The notes beneath the pieces were generated by a model that saw only the letters and a list, made by a program, of their open reading frames with translations, was not told the DNA's origin and searched no databases. Positions 28,774 to 37,223 of a stretch of 64,000 bases of DNA are shown piece after piece. Position numbers and translations under genes: made by a program. This stretch comes from Pseudomonas putida (lineage in GTDB: Bacteria > Pseudomonadota > Gammaproteobacteria > Pseudomonadales > Pseudomonadaceae), in contig NZ_CP029693.1 in assembly GCF_003228315.1 (NCBI RefSeq), forward strand, positions 4,932,501 to 4,996,500, given 5' to 3'. Each line of letters begins with the position of its first letter. The first letter of the stretch is position 1.

Positions 28774-29787
28774 ATGAGCAGCAAGACCGATCCGCATGTT
28801 CACGATATTCGTGTCGACAGCGACGACCTGGAAGCCGCGAGAAGCTGGATGTCCGGTATCTGCGGCCCGCACCGGCTGGTCAGCACGACGCCCGAGCGCA
28901 TCCGTTTTCATCACACGGCCAACACCTTCAAGTCGATGGCCACCACCCTTGGCACTATCGAATACGGCACTGACGTCACCATCGACATCGAAGACCCCGA
29001 GCACTTCAGCAGCTACAGCCTGAGCCTGCCGCTGTCGGGCGAGCAGGAGTTGAGCAAGGACGGCAGCGTGGTCAGGTCCGATCGTGACCAGGGGGTGATT
29101 ATCTCGCCGTATGAAAACCAGTTGCTGGCGATCTCCGGCGACTGCCGCAAGGTCCAGGTGGTGATCACCCGCGTGGCCATGAGCGAATCGCTGGAGAACC
29201 TGCTGCAGCGCCCGGTGGATATGCCACTGCGATTCGAACCGGTGATGGACGCGGTCGGCGGGGCATCGGCCTCGTGGTGGCGCATGGCGCGCTACTTCAT
29301 CGAGGAGCTTGAGCGCAGCAGCGAACTGTATGACCAAGTGGCGTTTACCCGGGATATCGAAAGCTCGCTGATCAAGGGCCTGATCCTCGCCCAGCCGAAC
29401 AACTACTCGGAAGAACTGCGGCAGGTGCTGGGCGTGAAGCTGCCGCACTACCTGATCCGGGCCCGGCAATACATCCACGACAACGCCCGCGAGGCCCTGC
29501 ATCTGGAAGACATCGAAGCGGCGGCCGGCGTGTCGCGCTTCAAGTTGTTCGAAGCCTTCAGGAAGTACTTCGCCCTGTCGCCGATGGCCTATCTGAAGAA
29601 GCACCGCTTGAATGCGGTGCGCCAGGAAATTCTCGAACAGGGTTCGGCGCGCAATATCTCCGCGATCGCCATGGGGTGGGGCTTCACCCACCTGGGGCGT
29701 TTTTCCGCCGAGTACCGCAAGCTGTTCGACGAATCCCCCAGCATGACCTTGCAACGCCACGACGCCCGGCGCATGCGCGGGTACTAA
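28774..29787 (+). CDS. antR: AntR, AraC/XylS-family activator of anthranilate dioxygenase
   Basis: A 337-residue AraC/XylS-type activator: an N-terminal sensor domain (RIRFHHTANTFKSMATTLGT, SYSLSLPLSGEQEL, DQGVIISPYENQLLAI) and a C-terminal DNA-binding domain (YIHDNAREALHLEDIEAAAG, ISAIAMGWGFTHLGRFSAEY). The ATG at 28774 lies directly after an in-frame GTG at 28771, and the frame is open to 28696. The divergent position next to antA is the AntR arrangement seen in other pseudomonads. Anthranilate as inducer is family knowledge. It ends 10 bases from the convergent kynR. Confidence 0.9.
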   Translation: MSSKTDPHVHDIRVDSDDLEAARSWMSGICGPHRLVSTTPERIRFHHTANTFKSMATTLGTIEYGTDVTIDIEDPEHFSSYSLSLPLSGEQELSKDGSVVRSDRDQGVIISPYENQLLAISGDCRKVQVVITRVAMSESLENLLQRPVDMPLRFEPVMDAVGGASASWWRMARYFIEELERSSELYDQVAFTRDIESSLIKGLILAQPNNYSEELRQVLGVKLPHYLIRARQYIHDNAREALHLEDIEAAAGVSRFKLFEAFRKYFALSPMAYLKKHRLNAVRQEILEQGSARNISAIAMGWGFTHLGRFSAEYRKLFDESPSMTLQRHDARRMRGY

Positions 29788-29797
29788 GCCATCCCCT

Positions 29798-30271
29798 TTA
29801 CTTGCGCACCACCAGATCCAGCAACTCGTCCCGCTCCTTGATTTTCTGCAGGACGATTTCCGAACGGATATCGGTGACACCCGCCGTGCGGTTCAAGTGG
29901 TTGACGATGAAATCGGAGAAGTGCTTGAGGTTGCGCGCCTGGACCCGCAGCACATAGTTGCTCGCCCCCGTGATCACATAGGCGGTGACCACTTCCGGCC
30001 ATGACTGGACCTTCGCGATGAAGGTCTCGTGCCAGTCCTCCACGTCCTGTCGCAACGACACATGGACGATGGCCTCCAGCTCGATGCCCAGCCGTTCGGC
30101 ATTCAGTACGGCGCGATAGCCGCTGATGATCCCCTCGTTTTCCAGCAGGCGCAGGCGGCGCAGACAAGCCGAAGGTGAAAGGGCGACTTTCTCCGCCAGT
30201 TCCTGATTGCTGATACGCCCGTCCTGTTGCAGTTGATGCAGGATGCGCAGGTCTGTCGAGTCGAGATTCAT
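29798..30271 (-). CDS. kynR: KynR, Lrp/AsnC-family regulator of the kynurenine pathway
   Basis: A 157-residue Lrp/AsnC regulator: helix-turn-helix at the N-terminus (LDSTDLRILHQLQQDGRISN, SPSACLRRLRLLENEGIISG) and a C-terminal RAM effector domain (VTAYVITGASNYVLRVQARN). It is divergent from kynU, as KynR is next to kyn genes in P. aeruginosa, where it responds to kynurenine. The same two-part sequence with 34-bp spacing lies in the kynR-kynU gap and before kynB, making a shared regulon likely. Lrp proteins bind as octamers on repeated sites, which suits helically phased elements. Confidence 0.9.
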   Translation of the reverse strand: MNLDSTDLRILHQLQQDGRISNQELAEKVALSPSACLRRLRLLENEGIISGYRAVLNAERLGIELEAIVHVSLRQDVEDWHETFIAKVQSWPEVVTAYVITGASNYVLRVQARNLKHFSDFIVNHLNRTAGVTDIRSEIVLQKIKERDELLDLVVRK

Positions 30272-30309
30272 GGGTGAAATAAATCCGCGTTAATTGGGTG
30301 GTCGTTCGA

Positions 30310-30354
30310 ATTTTCTGCGAGATAACTACGCGAAGGCGGCTCACTTTGCACGAA
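30310..30354 (+). promoter_or_regulatory. Candidate KynR operator between kynR and kynU
   Basis: ATTTTCTGCGA (30310-30320) and CTTTGCACGAA (30344-30354) start 34 bases apart, matching the pair before kynB in sequence (9 of 11 and 10 of 11 bases) and in spacing. An 8-bp inverted repeat, GAATTTTC / GAAAATTC (30308-30315, 30352-30359), overlaps them. The site can serve kynU and kynR itself. Confidence 0.55.
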
Positions 30355-30469
30355 AATTCTTTAGAGCTTCGTTCATTATTTCTCCATCGAATAGCCGTGA
30401 ACCCGCCCCGGAACAGGCGATTTTTCGACTGTGCCCGGACGGCATGTCACTTACAAAACAGGACGCTCA

Positions 30470-31720
30470 ATGACTACAAGAAACGATTGCCTGGCGCTTG
30501 ATGCGCAGGACGCCCTGGCGCCTCTGCGTCAACAATTCGCACTGCCTGAAGGCGTGATCTACCTCGACGGCAACTCCTTGGGTGCCCGGCCAGTCGCGTC
30601 GTTGGCCCGGGCCCAGGCGGTGATCGCCGAAGAATGGGGCAACGGCCTGATTCGCAGCTGGAACACGGCGGGTTGGCGCGACCTCAGCGAGCGTCTGGGC
30701 AACCGCCTTGCCAGCCTGATCGGCGCCCGCGACGGTGAAGTCGTGGTGACCGACACCACCTCGATCAACCTGTTCAAGGTGCTCAGCGCTGCCTTGCGCG
30801 TGCAGTCTGAACGCTCGCCGCAGCGGCGGGTGATCGTCACCGAATCCAGCAACTTCCCCACCGACCTGTACATCGCCGAAGGCCTGACGCAGATGCTTCA
30901 GCAGGGTTACAGCCTGCGTCTGGTCGACAGCCCCGAAGAGCTGCCGCAAGCGATCGACCAGGACACGGCAGTGGTCATGCTCACCCACGTGAACTACAAG
31001 ACCGGCTACATGCACGACATGCAGGGCCTGACCACACTCGCCCACGAGTGCGGCGCACTGACCATCTGGGATCTGGCGCATTCCGCCGGTGCGGTGCCGG
31101 TGGACCTGCATCAGGCCGGTGCCGACTACGCCATCGGTTGCACCTACAAGTATCTCAATGGCGGCCCGGGTTCCCAGGCGTTCGTCTGGGTATCGCCGAC
31201 GCTGTGCGATCTGGTGTCGCAGCCGTTGTCCGGCTGGTTCGGCCATTCGCGGCAGTTTGCCATGGAGTCGCATTACGAACCGAGCAACGGCATTGCCCGT
31301 TACCTGTGCGGCACCCAGCCGATTACCTCGCTGGCGATGGTCGAGTGCGGCCTGGACGTGTTCGCCCAGACCAACATGGCCAGCCTGCGCCGCAAATCCC
31401 TGGCACTGACGGACCTGTTCATCGAGCTGGTCGAGCAACGTTGTGCCGGCCATGAACTGACCCTGGTCACGCCGCGTGAACACGCCAAGCGCGGCAGTCA
31501 TGTCAGCTTCGAACACCCTGAAGGTTATGCGGTGATCCAGGCCCTGATCGCCCGTGGCGTGATCGGTGATTACCGCGAGCCGCGGATCATGCGCTTCGGT
31601 TTCACGCCGCTGTACACCACCTTCACCGAGGTCTGGGATGCCGTGCAGATCCTGGGTGAAATCCTCGATGAGAAAACCTGGGCGCAAGCACAATTCCAGG
31701 TTCGCCACAGCGTCACCTGA
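30470..31720 (+). CDS. kynU: Kynureninase
   Basis: A PLP enzyme that cleaves kynurenine to anthranilate and alanine. The 416-residue protein has the family's YLDGNSLGARPVAS start, TDTTSINLFKVLSAAL (cofactor phosphate region), IWDLAHSAGAVPVDLHQAGA (Asp that holds the PLP nitrogen) and the Schiff-base lysine, Lys227, in GCTYKYLNGGPG; this number equals that recalled for the well-studied P. fluorescens enzyme. The ATG at 30470 gives the usual 416-residue length. It is separated from kynBA by the ant genes, and the permease 43 bases downstream is probably cotranscribed. Confidence 0.96.
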   Translation: MTTRNDCLALDAQDALAPLRQQFALPEGVIYLDGNSLGARPVASLARAQAVIAEEWGNGLIRSWNTAGWRDLSERLGNRLASLIGARDGEVVVTDTTSINLFKVLSAALRVQSERSPQRRVIVTESSNFPTDLYIAEGLTQMLQQGYSLRLVDSPEELPQAIDQDTAVVMLTHVNYKTGYMHDMQGLTTLAHECGALTIWDLAHSAGAVPVDLHQAGADYAIGCTYKYLNGGPGSQAFVWVSPTLCDLVSQPLSGWFGHSRQFAMESHYEPSNGIARYLCGTQPITSLAMVECGLDVFAQTNMASLRRKSLALTDLFIELVEQRCAGHELTLVTPREHAKRGSHVSFEHPEGYAVIQALIARGVIGDYREPRIMRFGFTPLYTTFTEVWDAVQILGEILDEKTWAQAQFQVRHSVT

Positions 31721-31763
31721 TACCGCTCTGTTCAAGAACAATAAAATCCAGAGGCCTGAATAA

Positions 31764-33203
31764 ATGACCGACAACGCCGGTTTTGAAACGATATCCAACC
31801 GTGAGCACGGCCTGCGGCGTCAGCTGACGTCGGGGCAGATGAGCATGATCGCCATCGGCGGTGCGATCGGCACCGGGTTGTTCATGGGCAGTGCCTACGC
31901 CATCGGCTATGCCGGGCCGAGCGTGCTGCTCAGCTACGCCATCGGCGCGATCATCACCTTGCTGCTGATGGGCTGCCTGGCGGAAATGACCGTGGCCCAT
32001 TCGACCTCGGGGTCGTTCGGCGCCTATGCCGAGTTTTACATCAGCCCGCTGGCCGGGTTTCTGGTGCGTTATGCCTACTGGGCGGCCATCGTGCTGGCGG
32101 TCGGCACCGAAGTGACGGCGGTGGCGATGTACATGAAGTACTGGTTCGCCAACGTGCCGGAGTGGGTGTGGATCGTGTCGTTCTCCAGTGTGCTGATCGT
32201 GTTGAACGCCATCAGCGTGAAGACCTTCGGCACCTTCGAATACTGGTTCTCGACCATCAAGATCGGCGCGATCGTCGGCTTCATCATCCTCGCGGTGTAT
32301 GTGGTGTTCGGCTCCGGCAACCCGGAATACGGCGTGCACAACTACACCGCCCACGGCGGCTTTTTCCCTCATGGCCTGCAAGGCATGTGGGTGGCGGTGA
32401 TCGTGTCGATCTTCAGCTACTTGAGTGTGGAGATGATCGCGGTGGCCGCCGGTGAGGCGAAGGACCCGGAGCGGGCGGTGAAGCAGGCCTTTCGCGCGAC
32501 CATGGTGCGGCTGGTGGTGTTCTACCTGCTGACCCTGGCGCTGATGCTGGCGATCGTGCCGTGGGTCCAGGCCGGCCAGGCCCAGAGCCCGTTCGTCACG
32601 GTCATGCAGGCCATCGGCATTCCCGGCGCGACCGGCGTGATGAACTTCGTGATCCTGATCGCGGCGCTGTCGGCGATGAACAGCCAGTTGTACATCACCA
32701 CGCGCATGATGTTCAGCCTGTCCCGTGGCGGCTACGCGCCGAAGGCCATGGGCAAGTTGAGCAAGTCGGGCATTCCCCTGAACGCGCTGTTGCTGTCCAG
32801 CTCGGGCATCACATTGGCGACCTTGCTCAACATCCTCTATCCGGAAAGTTCGTTCACCCTGATGATGGCGATTTCCATGTTCGGCGCCATCTTCACCTGG
32901 TTCATGATCTTCCTGACGCACTACTGCTTCCGGCGTTACCACCAGCGTCACGGCGAGCGCCAGCTGTCGTTCCGCATGCGCCTGTTCCCGTACACAACCG
33001 GGCTGGGTTTGCTGCTGATGGGCGCGGTAATGATCACCACCTACTTCACCGAGGCCTTCAAGATGACCCTGGTGTTCGGGGTGCCGTTCCTGCTGTTGCT
33101 GACGGTGGTCTACTGGGTGTTTTTCCGCAAAGCCGAACCGGCCTCACTCGGCGCGCAACGTGCCGAGCAAGGTTCGGGCATAGCCGGGCAGGTCGGTGAA
33201 TGA
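31764..33203 (+). CDS. APC-family amino-acid permease linked to kynU
   Basis: A 479-residue inner-membrane symporter with about twelve membrane segments: GLRRQLTSGQMSMIAIGGAI, GTGLFMGSAYAIGYAGPSVL, TFEYWFSTIKIGAIVGFII and MNSQLYITTRMMFSLSRGGY are typical of the APC amino-acid transporter family. Following kynU by 43 bases, it may import tryptophan or kynurenine; this is inference from position. The last 20 codons lie over the 3' end of the convergent LysR gene, and the tail (EPASLGAQRAEQGSGIAGQV) is not membrane-like, so the frame may have been extended by loss of an earlier stop. Confidence 0.85.
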   Translation: MTDNAGFETISNREHGLRRQLTSGQMSMIAIGGAIGTGLFMGSAYAIGYAGPSVLLSYAIGAIITLLLMGCLAEMTVAHSTSGSFGAYAEFYISPLAGFLVRYAYWAAIVLAVGTEVTAVAMYMKYWFANVPEWVWIVSFSSVLIVLNAISVKTFGTFEYWFSTIKIGAIVGFIILAVYVVFGSGNPEYGVHNYTAHGGFFPHGLQGMWVAVIVSIFSYLSVEMIAVAAGEAKDPERAVKQAFRATMVRLVVFYLLTLALMLAIVPWVQAGQAQSPFVTVMQAIGIPGATGVMNFVILIAALSAMNSQLYITTRMMFSLSRGGYAPKAMGKLSKSGIPLNALLLSSSGITLATLLNILYPESSFTLMMAISMFGAIFTWFMIFLTHYCFRRYHQRHGERQLSFRMRLFPYTTGLGLLLMGAVMITTYFTEAFKMTLVFGVPFLLLLTVVYWVFFRKAEPASLGAQRAEQGSGIAGQVGE

Positions 33204-34028
33204 GCGGGCGCACAGCAGCAGCTTTCGCTGGGCCCAGGCTTCTTCGAGGATGAAGCTTTTCAAGGATTGATCCACGGGCCGTCGCTGGATCGCCGCCAAC
33301 GGCACGATGGCAAGTCCGGCGCCTCGAGCGACCATGCGCATCACGCCGTCGAAACCTTCCGCACGGATGCGGATTTGCAGGCGGGCCCCGGCGTGCAGCG
33401 CCTGTTCTTCGAGGTACACCGACAGGGCGCTGTCGGCGGCCAGGCCGACGTAGTCGTAGCGCAGCGTCTCGCTGAAACGCGGCGTGGCGGCGTGGGCCAA
33501 TGGGTGTTCGGAGGGCATGATCAGCACCAGCGGATCATCGCGAAAGGGCAGGGTCTCCAGCGCGTGGGTGTCCACGGCGTCCGAGACGATGCCAAGGTCC
33601 GCCGCACCCTGGCGCAAGGCGTGGACGATGCGCAGGCTCGGCATTTCCTGCAGGTCGATGTCGAGGTTGGGATGCTGGCAAAGGAAGTCCGCCAGCACTT
33701 CCGGAAGGTGCTCGGTGATCGCCGTCGTATTGCACAGCAGACGTACCTGACCTTTGACACCTTTGGCGTACTCGGCCAGATCCTGCTGCATGCGCTCGGC
33801 CTGTTGCAGCAAAAGCCGGGCGTGTTGCGCCAGGGCCTTTCCCGCCGGCGTCGGCGTGACTCCGCGACGACCGCGTTCCAGAAAATCGATGCCCAGTGAA
33901 GACTCCATCGCCCGGATCCGTGCACTCGCCGCTGCCAGGGACAGGTGACTGCGGGCGGCGCCGGCGGTGATGTTGCCGGTGTCGAGGATGTGCAGGTAGA
34001 GGCGCAGGTCGGTGAGGTCGAAGTGCAT
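33144..34028 (-). CDS. LysR-family regulator
   Basis: A 294-residue LysR regulator with an N-terminal winged helix-turn-helix (FDLTDLRLYLHILDTGNITA, LSLAAASARIRAMESSLGID) and a C-terminal effector domain. It overlaps the 3' end of the permease gene by 60 bases, tail to tail, and is divergent from the TauE/SafE gene at 34246 across a gap containing a REP dyad. Control of that transporter is the simplest guess, but nothing in the sequence proves it. Confidence 0.85.
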   Translation of the reverse strand: MHFDLTDLRLYLHILDTGNITAGAARSHLSLAAASARIRAMESSLGIDFLERGRRGVTPTPAGKALAQHARLLLQQAERMQQDLAEYAKGVKGQVRLLCNTTAITEHLPEVLADFLCQHPNLDIDLQEMPSLRIVHALRQGAADLGIVSDAVDTHALETLPFRDDPLVLIMPSEHPLAHAATPRFSETLRYDYVGLAADSALSVYLEEQALHAGARLQIRIRAEGFDGVMRMVARGAGLAIVPLAAIQRRPVDQSLKSFILEEAWAQRKLLLCARSFTDLPGYARTLLGTLRAE

Positions 34029-34064
34029 GGAGGCAATCCAGATAGGTGTGTTGTCAGGGCGGAC

Positions 34065-34145
34065 GCCATCGCGAGCAGGCTCGCTCCTACAGGGGATTTA
34101 TGACCGACACAAAACCACTGTAGGAGCGAGCCTGCTCGCGATGGC
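34065..34145. repeat. REP dyad between the LysR and TauE/SafE genes
   Basis: Inverted copies GCGAGCAGGCTCGCTCCTAC (34071) and TGTAGGAGCGAGCCTGCTCG (34120) with about 28 bases between. It lies in a divergent intergenic region, unlike most copies in this window, which follow genes. Confidence 0.9.
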
Positions 34146-34245
34146 GTCAGTAGCCACGATCCATAATTCAGCCTCTTGCTGGAAAAGAGGCACCCTCAGT
34201 ATATGGCAGATTTCCAACGGCCCAATCCTGCCTCAGGATTACCCC

Positions 34246-35010
34246 ATGAATACTCTCGCCACGTTCTACCAAAACCTCGGTCTGGCCCTGTCTTTACTGG
34301 TTCTCGCCACCTTCCTCCTGGCCGGCACCATCAAGGGCGTGATCGGCCTCGGCCTGCCAACCATTTCCATGGGGCTGCTCGGTCTGGCTATGGCGCCATC
34401 GCAGGCTGCCGCATTGCTGATCATCCCGGCCACACTGACGAATGTCTGGCAACTGGCATTCGGCGGCCATCTGCAAGGGCTGATCAAGCGGCTGTGGCCG
34501 ATGCTGCTGGCGATCTTCATCGGCACCGGCGCGGGCACGTTGTGGATTGGCATGGTCGGTGGACATTGGGTGGTGCGTGGGCTGGGCGCGGCGTTGTTGC
34601 TCTACGCCTTGAGTGGTCTGTTCCTGCCGACCCAGCGTGTTGGCGAACGCAGCGAAGGTTGGCTCGGCCCGTTGTGCGGCCTGATCACTGGCGTCATCAC
34701 CTCCGCCACGGGCGTGTTCGTGATACCGGCGGTGCCGTATCTGCAAGCATTGGGCTTGAGCAAGGACGAACTGGTGCAGGCGCTGGGGCTGTCGTTCACC
34801 GTCTCGACCCTGGCCCTGGCCGCCGGGCTGTTATGGCGCGGCGCCCTCGGCGGTGGCGAGCTGAGCGCCTCGCTGCTGGCGCTGATCCCGGCGGTGCTCG
34901 GCATGTGGCTGGGGCAGTGGCTGCGCCAGGGGATCAGCGCGGTGTTGTTCAAGCGCGTGTTCTTCATTGGCCTTGGATTGCTCGGCGGCCACTTATTGAT
35001 CAGCGGCTAG
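34246..35010 (+). CDS. TauE/SafE-family membrane transporter
   Basis: A 254-residue inner-membrane protein with about eight membrane segments and the two repeated halves of the TauE/SafE (DUF81) family: FLLAGTIKGVIGLGLPTISM near the start and GLITGVITSATGVFVIPAVP in the second half. Members export sulfite, sulfoacetate or other organic anions; the substrate here is unknown. The ATG at 34246 has AGGA upstream; a longer open frame would translate through the REP dyad. It overlaps the ABM gene tail to tail. Confidence 0.85.
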   Translation: MNTLATFYQNLGLALSLLVLATFLLAGTIKGVIGLGLPTISMGLLGLAMAPSQAAALLIIPATLTNVWQLAFGGHLQGLIKRLWPMLLAIFIGTGAGTLWIGMVGGHWVVRGLGAALLLYALSGLFLPTQRVGERSEGWLGPLCGLITGVITSATGVFVIPAVPYLQALGLSKDELVQALGLSFTVSTLALAAGLLWRGALGGGELSASLLALIPAVLGMWLGQWLRQGISAVLFKRVFFIGLGLLGGHLLISG

Positions 35011-35314
35011 CGGAGGGCGCGCTGATCATCTCGATCGCACGGATCTCGAAATCCCGCTCCAGGTACTCATCGCGCTGAGCGAGAAATTCCTTCATGTGCG
35101 GCAGGTTCGAATGCACGTCGAGGTGCGCCTGGGACTGCCAGATTTCGTAGAAGATGAACAGGGTCGGGTCCTGCTTGTCGCGCAGCATGTGGTATTCGAT
35201 GCAGCCGGGTTCGGCGCGACTGGCCTCTACGTAACCGCTGAAGAACGCTTCGAAGGCGTCGGATTTTTCCGGGCGGGTCTTGGCGTGCAGGATGAAGCCT
35301 TGCATTTCACTCAC
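35000..35314 (-). CDS. Antibiotic-biosynthesis-monooxygenase (ABM) domain protein
   Basis: A roughly 104-residue ABM-fold protein: FILHAKTRPEKSDAFEAFF, then EPGCIEYHMLRDKQDPTLFI and FYEIWQSQAHLDVHSNLPHM, characteristic of small ferredoxin-like dimers acting on quinones or as quinol monooxygenases (YgiN-like). The GTG at 35314 is chosen because GAGGAG stands eight bases before it; the ATG at 35320 and GTG at 35323 are too close to that site. YgiN and MdaB form a quinone redox cycle in E. coli, and mdaB is the next gene here, on the opposite strand, which supports a quinone role. Confidence 0.8.
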   Translation of the reverse strand: MSEMQGFILHAKTRPEKSDAFEAFFSGYVEASRAEPGCIEYHMLRDKQDPTLFIFYEIWQSQAHLDVHSNLPHMKEFLAQRDEYLERDFEIRAIEMISAPSASR

Positions 35315-35490
35315 GAACATCACTCCTCAAGTCAGAATCGGCGCCAGTCTATGGCAACAATCGGTTGTTGATTCGTGCGTTTTGGTCAAATGAATTTTGC
35401 GAAAGCCGTGCTTTTTCCGCGCGAGGCTCATGGGTAAGGTGCCGTCCTCAAATTTTCCAACCCTTCCTTTCCCACCCTTTCGAGTGCTCC

Positions 35491-36081
35491 ATGAAAAAAG
35501 TCCTGTTGCTCAACGGCGGCAAACAATTCGCCCACTCCGACGGTCGCTACAACGCCACCTTGCACGAAGCTGCACTGAGCGTGCTGGACCGTGGTGGCCT
35601 GGACGTGAAAACCACTTTCATCGACGGCGGCTACGACATCGCCGAAGAAGTGGCCAAATTCCTCTGGGCTGACGTGATCATTTACCAGATGCCCGGCTGG
35701 TGGATGGGCGCACCCTGGACCGTCAAGAAATACATCGACGAAGTGTTCACCGAAGGCCACGGCAGCCTCTACGCCAGCGACGGCCGCACCCGTTCCGATT
35801 CCTCGCAGAAATACGGCAGCGGCGGCCTGATCCAGGGCAAGCAGTACATGCTGTCGCTGACCTGGAACGCCCCGCAGCAAGCCTTCGACGACCCGACCGA
35901 TTTCTTCGAAGGCAAGGGCGTGGACGCGGTGTATTTCCCCTTCCACAAGGCCAACGAGTTCCTCGGCATGACCGGCCTGCCGACTTTCCTGGCCGTGGAC
36001 GTGATGAAGCGCCCGGACATTGCAGGGCATGTGGCGCAATATGAGCAGCATCTGACCGAGGTGTTTGGCCTCAAGGCTTGA
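35491..36081 (+). CDS. mdaB: MdaB-like NADPH:quinone reductase
   Basis: A 196-residue flavodoxin-fold enzyme that reduces quinones by two electrons and so avoids radical formation. It closely follows E. coli MdaB: LLNGGKQFAHSDGRYNATL, FLWADVIIYQMPGWWMGAPW, TVKKYIDEVFTEGHGSLYAS and KQYMLSLTWNAPQQAF. The ATG at 35491 gives the usual MdaB length. The divergent neighbour encodes an ABM protein related to YgiN, the partner enzyme in the same redox cycle. Confidence 0.93.
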   Translation: MKKVLLLNGGKQFAHSDGRYNATLHEAALSVLDRGGLDVKTTFIDGGYDIAEEVAKFLWADVIIYQMPGWWMGAPWTVKKYIDEVFTEGHGSLYASDGRTRSDSSQKYGSGGLIQGKQYMLSLTWNAPQQAFDDPTDFFEGKGVDAVYFPFHKANEFLGMTGLPTFLAVDVMKRPDIAGHVAQYEQHLTEVFGLKA

Positions 36082-36113
36082 CGCTCGGCTACTATCGAAA
36101 GCAAGACCGAGGA

Positions 36114-36185
36114 CCTGTAGGAGCAAGGCTTGCCCGCGATGGCGTTCTTGAGGGCGCCATCGCGGGCAAGCCTTGCTCCCACAGG
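36114..36185. repeat. REP dyad, GAGCAAGGCTTGCCCGCGATGG type
   Basis: A second REP family: GGAGCAAGGCTTGCCCGCGA (36119) and its inverse GCGGGCAAGCCTTGCTCCCA ending at 36182, with a short spacer. It follows mdaB and probably ends its transcript. Confidence 0.9.
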
Positions 36186-36209
36186 TTCAGCTATTGAGAA
36201 GGGACCTCC

Positions 36210-37127
36210 GTGAAAGCCAGATCCGATGAGTTGCAGATATTCGTCTGCGTGATCGAGTGCGGTTCGATCTCCGCCGCCGCCGAGCAGGTCGGGCAAACAC
36301 CGTCGGCGGTCAGCCGCACCTTGTCGCGCCTGGAAGCCAAGCTCGACACGACCCTGATCAACCGCACCACGCGGCGCATGGATCTGACCGAGGAGGGCAA
36401 GTATTTCTTCGAGCACGCCAAGCTGATTCTCGATCAGATGGACGAACTCGAAGAGCGCCTGACCTCGCGTCAGCAAACGCCCTCAGGGCGCCTTCGCATC
36501 AACGCCGCGTCACCCTTCATGCTGCACGCCATCGTGCCCTACATCGATGAGTTCCGCCGGCTCTACCCGGATATCCAGCTCGAACTCAACAGCAACGACC
36601 TGATCATCGACTTGCTCGAACAAAGCACCGACATCGCCATCCGCATCGGCACCCTGGCCGACTCGACCCTGCACGCTCGCTCACTGGGTTGCAGCCCGAT
36701 CCACATCGTCGCCAGCCCCGCCTATCTGGAAAAGCACGGCACGCCGACGGCGGTGGCCGACCTGGCCAATCACACGCTGCTGGGCTTCACCCAGAACGAG
36801 GGCCTGAACCAGTGGCCATTGCGCTACGTGCACGGTGATCGCTGGCCGATCGAGGCCTCGCTCAGCGCCTCCAGCGGCGAGACCATCCGTCATCTGGCGC
36901 TGGAAGGCCAGGGCATCGCCAGCCTGTCGCACTACATGACCATCGAAGACATTCGTGCGGGGCGCTTGAAAGTCCTGCTGGCCGAGTTCAACAGCGGCTA
37001 TCGCCAGCCGATCAACGCGGTGTACTACCGCAACTCGCAACTGGCCCTGCGAATTCAATGTTTCCTCGATTTCATCCAGGGCAAGTTGGCGCTTTATGCG
37101 GGTGAGGACTTCAAGGCGGATTCGTGA
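36210..37127 (+). CDS. LysR-family regulator
   Basis: A 305-residue LysR regulator with winged helix-turn-helix (SDELQIFVCVIECGSISAAA, TPSAVSRTLSRLEAKLDTTL, NRTTRRMDLTEEGKYFF) and an effector domain (INAASPFMLHAIVPYIDEFR). The RTTRRMDLTEEG pattern belongs to the large DsdC/CrgA-like subgroup that often controls quinone- or oxidant-handling genes. It lies 128 bases after mdaB and 96 bases before an epimerase gene on the same strand, so it may act on either. Confidence 0.88.
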   Translation: MKARSDELQIFVCVIECGSISAAAEQVGQTPSAVSRTLSRLEAKLDTTLINRTTRRMDLTEEGKYFFEHAKLILDQMDELEERLTSRQQTPSGRLRINAASPFMLHAIVPYIDEFRRLYPDIQLELNSNDLIIDLLEQSTDIAIRIGTLADSTLHARSLGCSPIHIVASPAYLEKHGTPTAVADLANHTLLGFTQNEGLNQWPLRYVHGDRWPIEASLSASSGETIRHLALEGQGIASLSHYMTIEDIRAGRLKVLLAEFNSGYRQPINAVYYRNSQLALRIQCFLDFIQGKLALYAGEDFKADS

Positions 37128-37223
37128 TCCCTGCGCAAGAGTGATTTGGGCCAGCGGGGATTTTTCGTCGCGCACCGCTGCCGGATACTCGTTGCATCAC
37201 TTATCCACGCAGGGAGTTTCTCC

